Assembly (NCBI RefSeq): GCF_040412425.1
Contig: NC_089741.1
Location: forward strand, 45,346,858 to 45,410,857
Direction: 5' to 3'
DNA: 64,000 bases
Source: Macrobrachium rosenbergii
Taxonomy: Eukaryota; Arthropoda; Malacostraca; Decapoda; Palaemonidae
The notes beneath the pieces were generated by a model, which was given only the letters and a program-made list of their open reading frames with translations, made no database searches and was not told the origin of the DNA. The position numbers and the translations under genes were made by a program. Below are positions 24,385 to 37,169 of the stretch, piece by piece (the stretch's first letter is position 1; the number at the start of each line of letters is the position of its first letter).

Positions 24385-24938
24385 TACATACATATCTTGC
24401 ACGTGTGTGTAAAAAGAAAAATCAAGGAGTTCTGGAAAGTAAATTGAAAAAGAATAGTATAATGCGACTGAAATAATCGGCTACTGCTCCAAATAATTTG
24501 GTACAGAATAGATATTTTCATCTGTCCAAATATTAAAAATATTAAAAATCCCTTCACGCAAAAGCGTAGCATTCTTATCCTTAGTGAGACTATTTTACTG
24601 GATCTTGCCTTGTTATGTTCAAAAGATTACGAAGAGTAAGACCGGAACATGAAGATCAACAGCAAACGCTGTGCAATGCAATCAGAGCAGACAGCACCTT
24701 TACTTCCTTTCTTTTCTTTTTATTCTGTCAATGCGCCACTCCATGACCTTTCTCCTCCATCTTATCTCTCCATGAACGAATGGCACTCCCCTCAATTAGA
24801 TAGATAAGACCGATAGATCAGGCTCAAGCATAGTGGTCTGCACTGTTTCCCTTATTTTCCTTTCCTCCTGTTCTCTCCCACCTACGCACAAAGCTCTTTG
24901 CGTTTACACCATGCAAAACAAAAGGAAACTAGTAAAAA
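24375..24938. other. Intergenic, no gene seen
   Basis: No feature could be supported. Confidence 0.5.
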
Positions 24939-25270
24939 ATGCGCCGAAGTTTCTTCGGGGCAATCGAGTTTTCTGTACACCGTATAAACAAAGCCACCGA
25001 AAATAGATCTATTTTTCTGTGGTCTTGGTATAATGCTGTATGAGCAGCGGTCCATGAAACGTTAACCACGGCACGGTGGTGGCCTGACGAATATCGTTGC
25101 CAGATGCACGATTATGGCTAACTTTAACCTTAAATAAAATAAAAACTACTGAGGCTAGAGGGATGCAATTTTGGTATGTTTCAGAGGTTTTTAAGATCTG
25201 AGGGAGGACAGAAAAAGTGCGGAAGGACAGACAAAGCCGGCACAATAGTTTTCGTTTACAGAAAACTAAA
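24939..25270 (+). mobile_element. Structured foldback/MITE-like element, copy 2 (internally deleted)
   Basis: Colinear with 938-1341 in the same orientation, from ATGCGCCGAAGTTTCTTCGG to ACAGAAAACTAAAA. It is about 70 bp shorter because the right arm and loop of the long hairpin are missing: after GGTATGTTTCAGAGG it rejoins at TTTAAGATCTGAGGG. The subterminal inverted repeat AGTTTTCTGT (24967-24976) and ACAGAAAACT (25258-25267) is intact. Confidence 0.78.
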
Positions 25271-26048
25271 AGGAATGCAAGTTTTTCACAATATGGAAGA
25301 ATTTGGCAGCGCTAACTTCGCCTTGCTTCTAAAGCTAATTCCAAACGAGACTGAATTTTCTGTTGTTTTTTCTTTGAAAAGAAAATGACAAGAGAATTTT
25401 GTTTTAATTGGAAATCATTTTACTTTACTTCCCAAGTTCCTTTTTAATCGGAATCCAATAGAAAGCGCTTGAATATTTTTATGAATCATAATGATAGTCA
25501 CTCATCGTCGGATTTGTACCCCGAGAAAATTGGGACCATAATTACCCACATGGGAGTTTTCGAACATGCCTCGTGATCCACTGTCATCATTATGTGCACT
25601 ATGAACACTTTCACCGAACTGCACAATATTTTGTTTGAATCTGCTTATTCACTCGAATGAAAAGAGACATAAGGCAGGTAGGTATTTAAGTGGCACTGAC
25701 TCTCAAGTGAGAGAAAAAAGTTGCTTCTATAACCAAGCTGGCAACTTATTTGTATCTTAGATGTGAATTCAAACCCCGCTCGATTGTTGAAGTTTAGTTC
25801 TGATTTATTTGTAAGTTACATTAACATCCAAATATTTTCCAGGTAAGTCGGTTCTACCCTGGAAAATATAAGAACATCCATTTCCAGCGAAAACGGACAC
25901 CCCGTTCTTAATACAACGATCCAAAGAGTTTGTCCTGAACCCCCTTAATTTAATCAAGGCTCTTGTTGGCATTCACCTCTTGAACGCTATGCTGTTGAAA
26001 TGCCAACACGAACTTTACCTCTCTTTTCATGCGACCCCCATCGACACG
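25271..26048. other. Intergenic with a perfect 12-bp hairpin
   Basis: ATATTTTCCAGG at 25832-25843 pairs exactly with CCTGGAAAATAT at 25858-25869. The rest is unique AT-rich DNA without gene evidence. Confidence 0.5.
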
Positions 26049-26049
26049 C

Positions 26050-26050
26050 G

Positions 26051-26089
<39 letters not shown>

Positions 26090-26112
26090 ACACGCACAGA
26101 CACACACACAAT
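26050..26112. repeat. (CT)13 followed by (CA)n
   Basis: CT at 26050-26075 passes directly into CA repeats with CATA and CGCA breaks to about 26112. Confidence 0.95.
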
Positions 26113-27596
26113 CACACATAGAACTTAAGCTTACTGAGGGTATCTGCAATCAAGTTTGCATTTTTATTAGCTAGAGCATATTACAGTATATTGGCAACGC
26201 CCGGTGGTGGGCACGAAGCGAGAGGGCATTTCTAAGGCTTACAAGCGTATATCGCCGATTCTAATCTTGATCGCGAGTATGATTATCGTTACTCATTTTT
26301 CAGGTAATCGTTATCAATACACCAACGTGACAAATCTTTAACATGCTTGGAAGATAATCTCATAACTTAAAAAGAAATGTTTGCAAAAAGGTTCATAATC
26401 TTTGCTTTTTACCCCGTACAAAAATTGGACACAGACCTCACGACCTGTATACCTATGTGAAGCTACGAATATTGATTTTCATGATAAATGCTGGACTACA
26501 CAACATAGAAATACAACCACACAGCCTCAAACCACACTTATCAATCTCTTAATCCATGCTAAATTTCGAAAATCCTATTAAATCTTAAGTTTTACTTCTT
26601 TCTAGCTGACCTTACATAACAGTTCATGCATGAACACTTCATTCCATGAAAACTGATCTTCCCTAAGTCACTTCCCTACTTTGTCATCTCTTAACAACTT
26701 CGCAGGTGTTTTGCTGTTCTCCTCGCCGCGTCTGTGATACGATTGCCCTGCCTCTGATTCAGTCAGCATCACCGAAATCCACCACCTTCATGCATTAACC
26801 ATTATTCTTTTTCCTTCCACCCCATATTCACTGCATCTTCTTGTTTCCCGTTTTTCCTAACTCTCTTTCCCTCAACTTTCTCCTCGCGCGAAAATTTCCG
26901 TTCTCTCGTCATCTCCGCAGATTATGTTCACTATTACAAGTCGACACAGTCAGCCGTATAAACTCTTGTTCCATATTCCATTTACACTAAGTTAAAACAC
27001 AAAGTTACACTCTAATCTTATGCCCGTTCTCTGAACCACCCTCAATATTCTATCTGAATATAAATTAACCACAAAAATGTAAACGCTTATGTGAGATATT
27101 TAAACCACACTAATCATTCTTACGTTTGCATATTCTTACATATTCTTCACTTTCATCAAAGAAAACAATAGCATTCTTGATAAGCTACAGTCTATATAAT
27201 ACAGAAATCTCCAAGCATCAGCCCTGTCCGTTCTATTACAAGCTTTCTAGCACATACAAATCTTCAATGTATTTTCAAATAATCCCAATCAACTTTTTCA
27301 TAACAGAGTTTTCATACAAGTGTTTATATTTTAAGATCACACCCCCACGATTTCATTAAATGGAAAAATAAAAATTCTCGAGAGAAGAGAGAGGGCATAG
27401 TTACCTCCGTTGTCTAATGAAATATTCAACGGACATAATGGAGCAGGGTCAAGAAGAAAGACAAAATTCGACTTTATCAAACGTTGGTTTAATTAACCTT
27501 TACACCCATCAGAGACAGGAAGGAAAGACGACAAGGAGGGGGAGTGTTTCCAAAGCAAAATATTGCAACAAATCATTGAGTTCTTCAAAATATTGT

Positions 27597-27599
<3 letters not shown>
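26113..27599. other. AT-rich intergenic, no gene seen
   Basis: Unique sequence. 26780-26900 is pyrimidine-rich. No coding frame of note. Confidence 0.5.

Positions 27600-27657
<58 letters not shown>
27600..27657 (+). repeat. (GA)29 microsatellite
   Basis: Pure GA run of about 58 bases. A separate short CT tract lies at 27786-27812. Confidence 0.97.
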
Positions 27658-27659
<2 letters not shown>

Positions 27660-30600
27660 ATTACCCACAATTCAAAGTGTACAGCCATATAAGGTGATAT
27701 GTAAATATGCTACAGCGAAGATGGTCATTACTGAGGAAGAGTCAACTTCCCAAATTGTCAGACCAAGCGAGGGAAAGAAATCCACTCTTCTCTCTCTCTC
27801 TCTTCTCTCTCTCATTACGCAGATGGCACTTACAGAAGCTACACCGTATGGGACATCGAGGGAAAAACACCGGGTACAGAAAAATATCGGAGTAATCAGA
27901 GATAACATCTGACATTAAAGAATAAATAAGAGTAGAAGGAGATTGACGTTCCACCGAAGAAAATCATTACCAGGTTCCATGAGGGGGATATGAGAAATGA
28001 CATGGAATGAAAGGGCAAAGGGAAGAAACGCTGACGTGTGACATGGAAATGTGTTAAAATTTTTAGAACACAATGCAAAAAGATGAAAGGACGCAATAGC
28101 ATAAAAAAGGATATAATGCATTAATTACAAGTAGATTGAAAATTAAATTGAAGCTGAATCAAAATAAAAATAACACTCACTTGAACTACAAATCACAGTA
28201 AAGCGATACTTTCATCGGTAAATAACAAAATAATGCATGAATCAGCATTTTTAAATATGAAATGCCTGTAATGTTATTATTCCACTGATAACGTTAATTA
28301 TCGCAACGTCAACTTGAATACGGCGTTTTATTTCAAATGAAATGACCCCGTTTCCGGGAAATGATACGAGCCTAAAGCCACTCGCCTGCCCAGACCGACC
28401 ATTTTATGCGAAATTGGTGCGACGACACGATTTATCCAAACATGGTTTGGCCTGCATATTTTATTCGATTTCATCAAATTTCTTTAGTCAGGCTATAGGA
28501 TGTGGGTTTTCAATGACTAATCTTCTTTTAACTCAAAATATTTCTAAATACATACTTCAGGATGAACGGAAAATATGTTTTATTTCAGTAGCTATGAGAA
28601 CAAAAAATTAACTTGCTGACTAGTAAGATAAAATGCACTCGCAAAATATGTTCAACAGAGTAACAAATAAATAATTATTTTCTACATTGTCTTAATGCTT
28701 GAGCATTTTCTTAATGCTTGAGCAAATGGTTGAAAGAAATTTAAAGAGGTGCATTTCCAACACGACGGACAAAGAAGAAATTCTAAACATTAGTATTGTT
28801 CCCGAATGAAACATAAACGAATCTGAGATTCTTGTTCGCAGCATACAGTAATTCATAACCTGTCACATATTTCTTAATGAATGTAATATATGTAATAGTT
28901 AATGTTTCGTGATAATATACAATACGATTACATTAACATCTCAACCACAGCAATGCCTTGATGATAACTGCATCTTATATGTAATGACTCTCATCCGGGT
29001 ACACCTGTCAGCATCTCATAAATTACATTTATTTCGGCCCCTTTTATTTCTTGATGAAGGTGATGAGGGTGAAGATGGTACTGAGGAGGACATATTTAAA
29101 GTTTCCTTTATGACTGTACTCTTTCCATTGTTGCTGCTATTGTCTATTTCAAGGTGATCACTAATATACGTAGTTAATCACGAGAATACAATCATGAGTG
29201 ATTTATGCCTTGTTTCATCGTTAAGTCAAACTCATATGGGTTTTTCTGTGGGATGAATACCACTAGTGCCAACTTTATATAACATGAAATTGAAAATCGA
29301 CAGAGATACTGAATATGTTCTAAAGTAACAATTATATATCCCCCAGATAGCTTTGCGCATTAAGAAAGAAAGAGGGTTGCAATTGAGTAGCATATTATAG
29401 CGATTTTTATTTATTTTCTCCCCTCCCCTTTTCAAATAAATAAACACGGTATTAAAGACAACATCCACTTGAACCCATTCAAAGAGCATTATATTCACGA
29501 AGACACAATAGTTTCAAAGACAATCCTCATCGTACCAAGAACGACAGACGAGAAAGAACTGACCCACTATTTGAACAGATATAAACTGAAATTTAAACAC
29601 ACTGAAGAAATACACACAGCTCATGAATAAAAAATGAAGATCAGAAGCTTACTGGAAGATATCCTTACAATCGAATGAAGGATTAACCTTCAAAGGATAC
29701 GAGGGAAAGGAGGAAGAGGATCTCCTTCCGACATCGCCTCTCAAGGATAACGTATACAAAAGGGGTCTGAAATCCCGACGCAGCGAACGTACCAAAGGTC
29801 CTAGGAGCATCGCAGAAAGCGAGCGATCAGGGAAGATCAGAAAGAAGATTAGTATTACGTAGAGTGGCTATATGCATACAGGTACTCATAATAAGTAACC
29901 ATATGTAAGTGTGGACACGAGAGTGAAAGTTAGTTTTTACCTTCTGTACGAGAGGCGGCTGTTTTCATGGCCGACCTGGAAGTGCATAAGAGCCAATGTC
30001 GGGTTCTGGAAGAACAACGAGATAGCATTATGTAATTATGTCGTTAGAGTAGCTGTTTCGATATATAGTTCTCTCTCTTTACTATGAATGATAAAAATAT
30101 TAATAATGAACTATAACTTATCCAGCAGAATGAATATTTTTCAATGTCACTGTCACAGTTTGCCATTGCTCATCCTGTTTTTGTAAACCCACTGTAAGCT
30201 TTTTGGCACACCACCTACTCAACATGCAAGACATTCATTCACATAATAAGCAAATAATAGACTAATTTGTTACAAAAAAAAATGTATGGATGACAATGTC
30301 CGTCGAAATACAAAATTGTAAAATCAAGATTAACTCTTTCGTGACTACTACTGTTATATCTATACTACTTTTTCGTTAATTCCATTATCCTGTTTGAACT
30401 CTACCTACTGGTGTTCGTTCTTCTCTCACTAAAGTCATTAAAAAACTCATTCATTAAACTGAAACCGTATAGCACCTTAAATCTAATGACGATAAGTGAG
30501 ATCCTTACTAAGGGTAGAAAAAAATACTTTATTAAACATATTCTATATAAGTTATTTACATATCTACATCATCTCACAGATTTCAGGGATTTCTCCAGCT

Positions 30601-30790
30601 TTCATCGAGATATATGGTTGCGAGACCAACCTGAATTTGAATTTCAATGACCTAAGGGGATTGGTGTGGATTTGGATCCACAATGGCCGAGGGATTTGAT
30701 CACAGGGCGAGGCTTACGGCGTAGTGGCAACGATCTCTTACGATGGATGTCTGTCCAGGTCGTGCGAATGTTGCAGGAAGGTATCACTAT
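27658..30790. other. AT-rich intergenic, no gene supported
   Basis: Three kilobases of unique AT-rich DNA. One local tandem duplication is visible: TCTTAATGCTTGAGCA at 28690-28705 and again at 28709-28724. Small frames (for example 28342-28611, 28909-29157) have no recognisable domain. Confidence 0.45.
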
Positions 30791-30812
30791 ACTCTCTCTC
30801 TCTCTCTCTCTC
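30791..30812. repeat. (CT)11 microsatellite
   Basis: Short pure CT run. Confidence 0.95.
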
Positions 30813-32219
30813 AAGTGAAGAGGTGATAAATAAACCTAGTCTGGTCATGGCGTCAATAAAACCGTATTTATACATGAATATGTAAACTTTTGATTTCTTG
30901 TTTAATTGATTCTTATTCCTGAATATACCCGTAAGTCCAGAGAAGGGACAAGATCCTTCAGAAATGAAGAAAAAACAGTAAATCAAATCAAATGAAAGAT
31001 ATGAAAATATCTGCCAAAAACTGTGATAGCAGTTACTCTGGGTGAGCTAAAGGTTAGGCTGTTAAACTTAAATTGCTTGAATGCCAAATGGGAGATTTAA
31101 AAAAATGAATATTCTTGGTGAGGTTATGTTCAATATAATACTGAGCCCTATAGTAGTAAAGGCAAGAAAGGCAGCTGAAGACAAGAAACAGCTATTCTGC
31201 AACAAAAGTCTTTAGGAAAAGGAAGCAATTGAAAAGCACAGCAGGGTTACAAAATATACCAAAATAATGTAAAATGACGACTACAAAATTATACGTTATC
31301 AATTACGAGATGGAAAGAGATCAGAGTCGGCTTTAGAGTAAAATCAGTTAAGATCATTTTGTCTCGCCCTTGGAGATATATCGTAAACCCACGAACAAAT
31401 CAGACGATAATAAAAGTGGTTCCTAAACTACGAACCAATTCAGTTAAAACGAAGTAAAATCCCGAGGACCGAGAATGGAAGCCTAACGAGTATCCTAACA
31501 GTGTTCGGGCGAAGTGTGCATTCTGGGATGCTGACCTGTTACTGAAGAGATCTGCAATACGAAGAAACAACTCTAAAAGATGTATATTCAAATTTCGTCT
31601 CCATTCGTCAGATAACGGATACTCAGCTATAAGAATAAGTCTTAATCACAGCTGAAAAATGGCGAAGAGGTGAAACTTGAAAATAAATGGAACAAATAAG
31701 AAATAAAAAAAGCGTCTTCAGAGCAAAAGAGCAGCCCCTTAACAAAAGCCTGATAATGACAGTAACAAAAGCCAAAACAAGACCACAAAGGGAACGCTAC
31801 TCTACAGGATCATACGAGCACCCGGAAAATTAATTAATGCCTGTGGGATTAGTCCTGTGATGTACTTTCGGAAATTGTTCAGCTAATTAAGATGTTAACC
31901 AATTACCGGGTCTGGAATGGGGGTGGGGGAGAAGGTTTCCCTCACTGAGTCAAAGGTGTTTTACTGACATTTCCCTTGAGTGCATACGCTTTACGCTTGT
32001 TATATAATGATGAATATGTAAAATTTATATTAAAAGATACATTTCCACAGGCAGAGAGTAAGCCGTTTGCATGTTCTTACAAGTTCTTAATTAAATCTCC
32101 ATTTTAAAAAAATATGGTAAACTTTCAAAAAATCCCAGACGGAAATTTATTATAATACGAAATTAACGGACTGAACGATGTTAATCCTCCCCTGTCACTG
32201 TGTTCCACCGTTTACTAAA
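30813..32219. other. AT-rich intergenic, no gene seen
   Basis: Unique sequence with a G-rich patch at 31919-31929. No feature could be supported. Confidence 0.5.
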
Positions 32220-32480
32220 GAAAAGATGCTCAGAAGAAAAAAGGAAAGACAAAAAAGAGAAAGAGAAAAAAGGAAAAGAATTCACAAAAGGCAGACCTAA
32301 AGAAATGACAAAAGAGGAGCCTGGAATTAGAAAAAGAGAAAAGCCATAAAAAATAATGGCGAGTAAAAGGAAATAATGCCGACGAGAGGAGAGGAGGGGA
32401 GAACAAAAGAAACGGGGCGAAATTGGAAGGCTCAAAGGGCCAAGCTAAAAGGGAAGTGAAGAGTACAAAAGAAAGAGCAG
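32220..32480 (+). other. Polypurine-rich tract
   Basis: About 260 bases are strongly A/G-biased on the + strand (words such as AAAAGAGAAAGAGAAAAAAG and GAGAGGAGAGGAGGGGAGAA) without being a simple repeat. The hydrophobic Phe/Leu/Ser frames on the minus strand (32181-32550) follow from this composition and are not called as genes. Confidence 0.7.
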
Positions 32481-32566
32481 GAAGAATGAAGGGAGTCAAG
32501 ATGACACAATAGAAATGAATAGCATAATGTATAATAAAACTTTTGAACACAGATAGCCTCTTTACC

Positions 32567-32572
<6 letters not shown>

Positions 32573-32617
<45 letters not shown>
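32573..32617 (+). repeat. (GA)22 microsatellite
   Basis: Pure GA run of 45 bases, about 90 bases right of the polypurine tract. Confidence 0.97.
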
Positions 32618-32620
<3 letters not shown>

Positions 32621-34326
32621 TGTCTTTCATACGCGATTTGGTATAGATGTTAATGATGATAGTGAAATCCATGCAATAACTGAGTATTTTACGTGCCCGA
32701 CCACTGTGCTACATAATCCACATAACCATACAAGACTTGTTGCAAGAAAAACACATTGAAGATATTTTGGTCCTTATGTCTTATGTACTCTATATGGAAC
32801 GATGCTATCATCTGAAGTACAGCACACAATCAGGCAGATATGCAGTCAGAAATACGACAGACAGAGAGACACAGATAAGACTTATGCAGACAGAGGAGAT
32901 TAAAAAAAAAAACATAGACATATGGAGCCAAGATAGAATTAGAATATCAGTAGAAAGAACTTTCAGCACAACAAAAATCTGCTCAGATATTCACAGATAA
33001 ACGATATTCAACTATACATTAGAGGTGAATTTATCAAAAACATCTGACGGTGAAGACCAGGTCTTTAAAACTATGTATAATGAGTGACAAGCATAAAGAA
33101 GAGAGAGAGCCAGTCCAGTGAACAAAGCTGTTGATGATAATTCCAATATTACGTTTAATATCAATGGTACAAAATTCATCGTTACTACACAGAATACCAC
33201 CGACTTACCTAAAACTTACTAATAACTTGAAGAACCACATTTGGTCCTTGAAAAGTTCACTTATAAATCAAGATTTCAATTTATATACTTAATACCAGGG
33301 CTATAACAGAGAACACGCAATTCAGCGTTCACCAACTTATCAAAAAAGTATTGTACAGTACCAGTAGAAGGTCTGTGTAATAACTTATAGTTTAAGCCAT
33401 GTAATGAAAGAAACATATATAAAAGTGTCCGATACGGTGAACGTTGGACTGTTCTCATGGACCGAGAAACTGAAAATGAAAATATCAGAAAGAAAATTCT
33501 GAGCCTAGAAGAGGTTTAAGGTTGAAGTAAGGGAAGCAAGAGAAGACAGGAGCGGGTCTATTCCAGTCCAAGAGGCCTCCGTGGCACGTGCTCTGCCCAT
33601 GCGTAGGGAACGGCACTGGAGAGGGACCTGGGTACACAAGCATTTAAGAGAATAAACAGCCACACACAAACAAGACATAATGAAGGCAAAAAGGCACGAG
33701 GAATTGTTTCAAAAAGCAGGAAATCAGTGAAGTGTTTCTTTTCCTGGAAACTTCCAGCATAAAAGTTCTAGACATTAACAATGTGTATTTGTTTTTCTTT
33801 CTTGTTTCTGGGTTTGAGTCTGCATCCTCTTAAACCGGACAGCAAAACATACATCTTCTGTCTACGTGTTCTAACAGAGTAGCTTTCTCTTCTCTGTGTA
33901 GAAGAGGCAGGGTGATCGCATATGTAAACAGCATTAGGAGAAAAATGGATTTGTAACGATACAGATTTATTTTACGCATACACACAAGCGCTCACATAAG
34001 CTGTGAGTTATGAAAGCTGGCATAAAGCAAGTGCCTTTTGAGTTACTCCTTTCGAGACCTGTTTCATTCCATCAAATGTCAACATCGAGGATTCTCTCTT
34101 TCTTTAGTTTTCTTTGACTGTTACAAAACTACACCCCGTAATAGACGCATCCGCCGCCTCTTTTGATGTAAGGTCAACTTTTTTTGCTTCCCTCTTTGTG
34201 TGTTTCAATGGGTCTCACCTAAAAGTTTAATAAGTGGCTGTGTGTTTTAATATAAAAAGTTTCACCTCTATCACAGGGTGGTTCCCTACGAAAAACACTA
34301 CGGTCACTGCTACCAGTCATATGCAC
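32618..34326. other. AT-rich intergenic, no gene seen
   Basis: Unique sequence. No coding or repeat feature could be supported. Confidence 0.5.
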
Positions 34327-34371
<45 letters not shown>

Positions 34372-34396
34372 AGCATATATTAATAATATATATATA

Positions 34397-34441
<45 letters not shown>
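34327..34441. repeat. Interrupted (TA)n microsatellite
   Basis: TA repeats with breaks at 34338 (AAATA), 34367-34390 (GTATAGCATATATTAATA) and 34397. Confidence 0.94.
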
Positions 34442-34442
<1 letters not shown>

Positions 34443-35060
34443 GGAGTATATATATAAACAGCTGGTTGCAAAAGGTATCTAAATTCATGTTTCCTTTCCA
34501 TACCCTCGTTGTTTTTCATATCCTTTTTGCTACGCAATGTATCATAGAAATCTGCATGCATGTTGCTAATGCAATATAGTTCTAATAAACGTATAACAAG
34601 AGAGCGAGTTAAATCGTGAAATAATCCACTTTCGGAAAGTGTAAAAATATAGATTTTCCTTTATGGCCTATTTCGTCTGAATAGCGTAATCGCTCTTCCG
34701 GAAACTTTGGAGAAGCGCAGTAAATATACCTCGTTCCCCCTCCCAGGATCCCCAGTCTTTCTAAAACGAACATTTATAAACTGCACCTGCCAGATGCGTA
34801 ATGCTGTGTTATTCATAGTCCCTTTTTTAACCCCTCGAATGAACTCGTGCCTTTGCAGTCAAATATATCTCCAGGACTGAAGAGAAGGAGTATCTATTTT
34901 ATTTACATTATCATTCGTTATAATCATCCCGGGATCACGTTGATGATGGGAGAATTAATCCGGGGCAAAAATAGGCCGAAATATCAGTGGCCTGGTTTGA
35001 CTCTACAGCCAAGTGGTGGATTTCTTTTCACGACTTTGAGAGTCTCAATAACAATAAGTA
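34442..35060. other. Intergenic, no gene seen
   Basis: Unique sequence up to the target-site duplication of the SINE-like element. The 82-codon frame at 34847-35095 runs into that element and has no domain. Confidence 0.45.
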
Positions 35061-35401
35061 GACCATTTCGTCGGATGGAATGGAATGGAACATAAAATTT
35101 AAGACTAAGCCCAAGCACTGGGACCTACGAGGTCATTTAGAGGTGAAAGGGAAATTGAGAGCAATGAAAGTTTGAAAGGTGTAACGGGAGGAAATCCTCG
35201 CAGTTGCACCACGAAACAACTGTTAGGAGAGGGTGGAAAGTAAGATGGAAGAATATGAAGAGAATACGAACGGAGGTGCAGTAAAAGGAATGAAAGGGGT
35301 TGCAGCTAGGGGCCGAAGGGATGCTGCAAAAAAAAGTGAATAAAGTGCACCGCGTGAGGTGCACTGACGGCACTGCCCTTCTACAGGGACCATTTCGTCG
35401 G
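35061..35401 (-). mobile_element. SINE-like insertion with 14-bp target-site duplications
   Basis: GACCATTTCGTCGG is present exactly at 35061-35074 and at 35388-35401, bracketing 313 bp. These are target-site duplications in the size range of LINE-mediated retroposition. The probable 3' end, read on the minus strand, is the ATTCC-type simple tail next to the left duplication (TTCCATTCCATTCCAT). The body contains a palindromic segment with GTGCACC and GGTGCAC. It has no open frame. I recall closely similar repeats in caridean shrimp sequences, from memory only. No convincing tRNA-type promoter was seen, so the SINE class is uncertain. Confidence 0.85.
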
Positions 35402-36177
35402 TTTTTCCAAATTAATAACGAAACTTAAAACACACCGACACTTTACACGGCCAAAATAAAACAAACTTTGATGAAAGCATCAAAATAAATGTCTCCAAAG
35501 AGAAGCGAGTTCTCAAAGCAGCGTTTTATTGACTGGGTTTCCCTTATTTGTTCCTTTAACGCCTTCAATTTCGTCCGAGCCGCTGCTTGAAACAATTGCT
35601 TCCTTAGCGTTCTGACACGCCCTTTCATCTTTCTCCTTTTATTTTCTTGGTAATTATTCTCACTTCTGTTTTATTCCGTGACTTTCACGCAATTTTCTTT
35701 TTATCTCTAAGGTTTCTCTTTCAAACTTTAATTTCCTCTTTCACCTGATCAACATTTTAAAAATTTTTCTCTCAAACTTTTCCTTTTCACTTTTCATCAA
35801 CCTTCCGATTTTTTCTTCCCTTTACCTTTTTCCCATTTTCATTCAGTACTCGCCTAAAAAAATAAGAATTACTTTGCACATTATCCAGCTTTCGAAGAAA
35901 CAGGAAATCAGGGTAAAAGTGAAGCTAATTCCAGCCCCGCAAATTGCAATCTACGAGAAATAAAGCTACCCGATATAAGTAGGATTTCCGAGCAACTTGG
36001 TTTCCATTTCCATTAAGAGTTAGGAAAATCAGCAATTAAACAATTAACCATTATTGGGTTGGTTTTCATGGTATTAATTTATTTTAATATATTTTTATAA
36101 GAATGAACACAGTTGAGATGGATGCTGACAGAGCTTAAAAAGTTAATTTTGATAACATTTACTCATTCAATCTCCCT

Positions 36178-36179
<2 letters not shown>
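35402..36179. other. Intergenic with pyrimidine-rich segment 35620-35860
   Basis: The + strand is T/C-biased for about 240 bases (many CTTTC and TTTTC words), the opposite bias to the tract at 32220-32480. No coding evidence. Confidence 0.5.

Positions 36180-36256
<77 letters not shown>
36180..36256 (+). repeat. (GA)38 microsatellite
   Basis: Pure GA run of about 77 bases. Confidence 0.97.
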
Positions 36257-36257
<1 letters not shown>

Positions 36258-37005
36258 CTGGTTAGTCAAGGGAGACTTCATGAGACAGACTTCAATTTGC
36301 TAAGACAAAAGTCTGAACCAAAAGTCATAATATGAAGTTGGTAACCGAATGTAAAAATCAAAAACTTTCTTGCTGCGGTTTTAACGCCTCTGCACTGACA
36401 ATATTTTCTTCTTGTATTAAAAGTATGTAATAAATATAAGCATTTTACTCATTTATACCTGGTTTCATTATCCCGACAAACGTTTTAAAGGTAGGTACTT
36501 TCCTCACGCTCTTTCTTAATTAAGCCGTTTTCAAAAAATTAATATATTCAGCTAGAATTAAAATAGCAGATTAAACCAACCCACTTTACTCTTTACCGTA
36601 AAACCACATCAGATGAAAACCTAAAATACGAGCATTTACTTGGCCGGAAGATGAAACAAATATTTTATGAAAAAAGAAATACCGAAGCGCTGAATATTAA
36701 CCTCTCCACATAAAGGACAATATTCGGGAAATCATCGCACACAGCAATATTAATACGTTACACTGACACAAATGCAATTTCTCTCTCAAGATTCACAGAA
36801 TTCTGACGCATTTCAAAGTGAAATTATCCAATATATCGAGTTCAATTATGTAACTGTTCGCTCACAAGGCCATCAGAGACGTGAAGTTACAGTACATGGG
36901 GAACGAAGAGACATATCGTCATTTCCAAATTAACTGCGGAAGAAGGAAATAAAAAATAACGACTGCTTCATCATTACATATATTAAAAATCCTTTTACAC
37001 ACAAC

Positions 37006-37008
<3 letters not shown>
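36257..37008. other. AT-rich intergenic, no gene seen
   Basis: No feature could be supported. Confidence 0.5.
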
Positions 37009-37039
<31 letters not shown>

Positions 37040-37092
37040 CTATACAAAAATACATACACACACTCATGTATCCATCTATCTATCTATTCATC

Positions 37093-37167
<75 letters not shown>
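37009..37167. repeat. (TA)n and (TATC)n microsatellites
   Basis: TA at 37009-37036, TATC-like repeats around 37070-37096 and TA at 37097-37167 with one GTA break. Confidence 0.95.

Positions 37168-37169
<2 letters not shown>

Noticed and set aside
31908..31929. Second G-quadruplex
   Set aside because: Only three G-runs of sufficient length, separated by up to eight bases. Below the four-run consensus.
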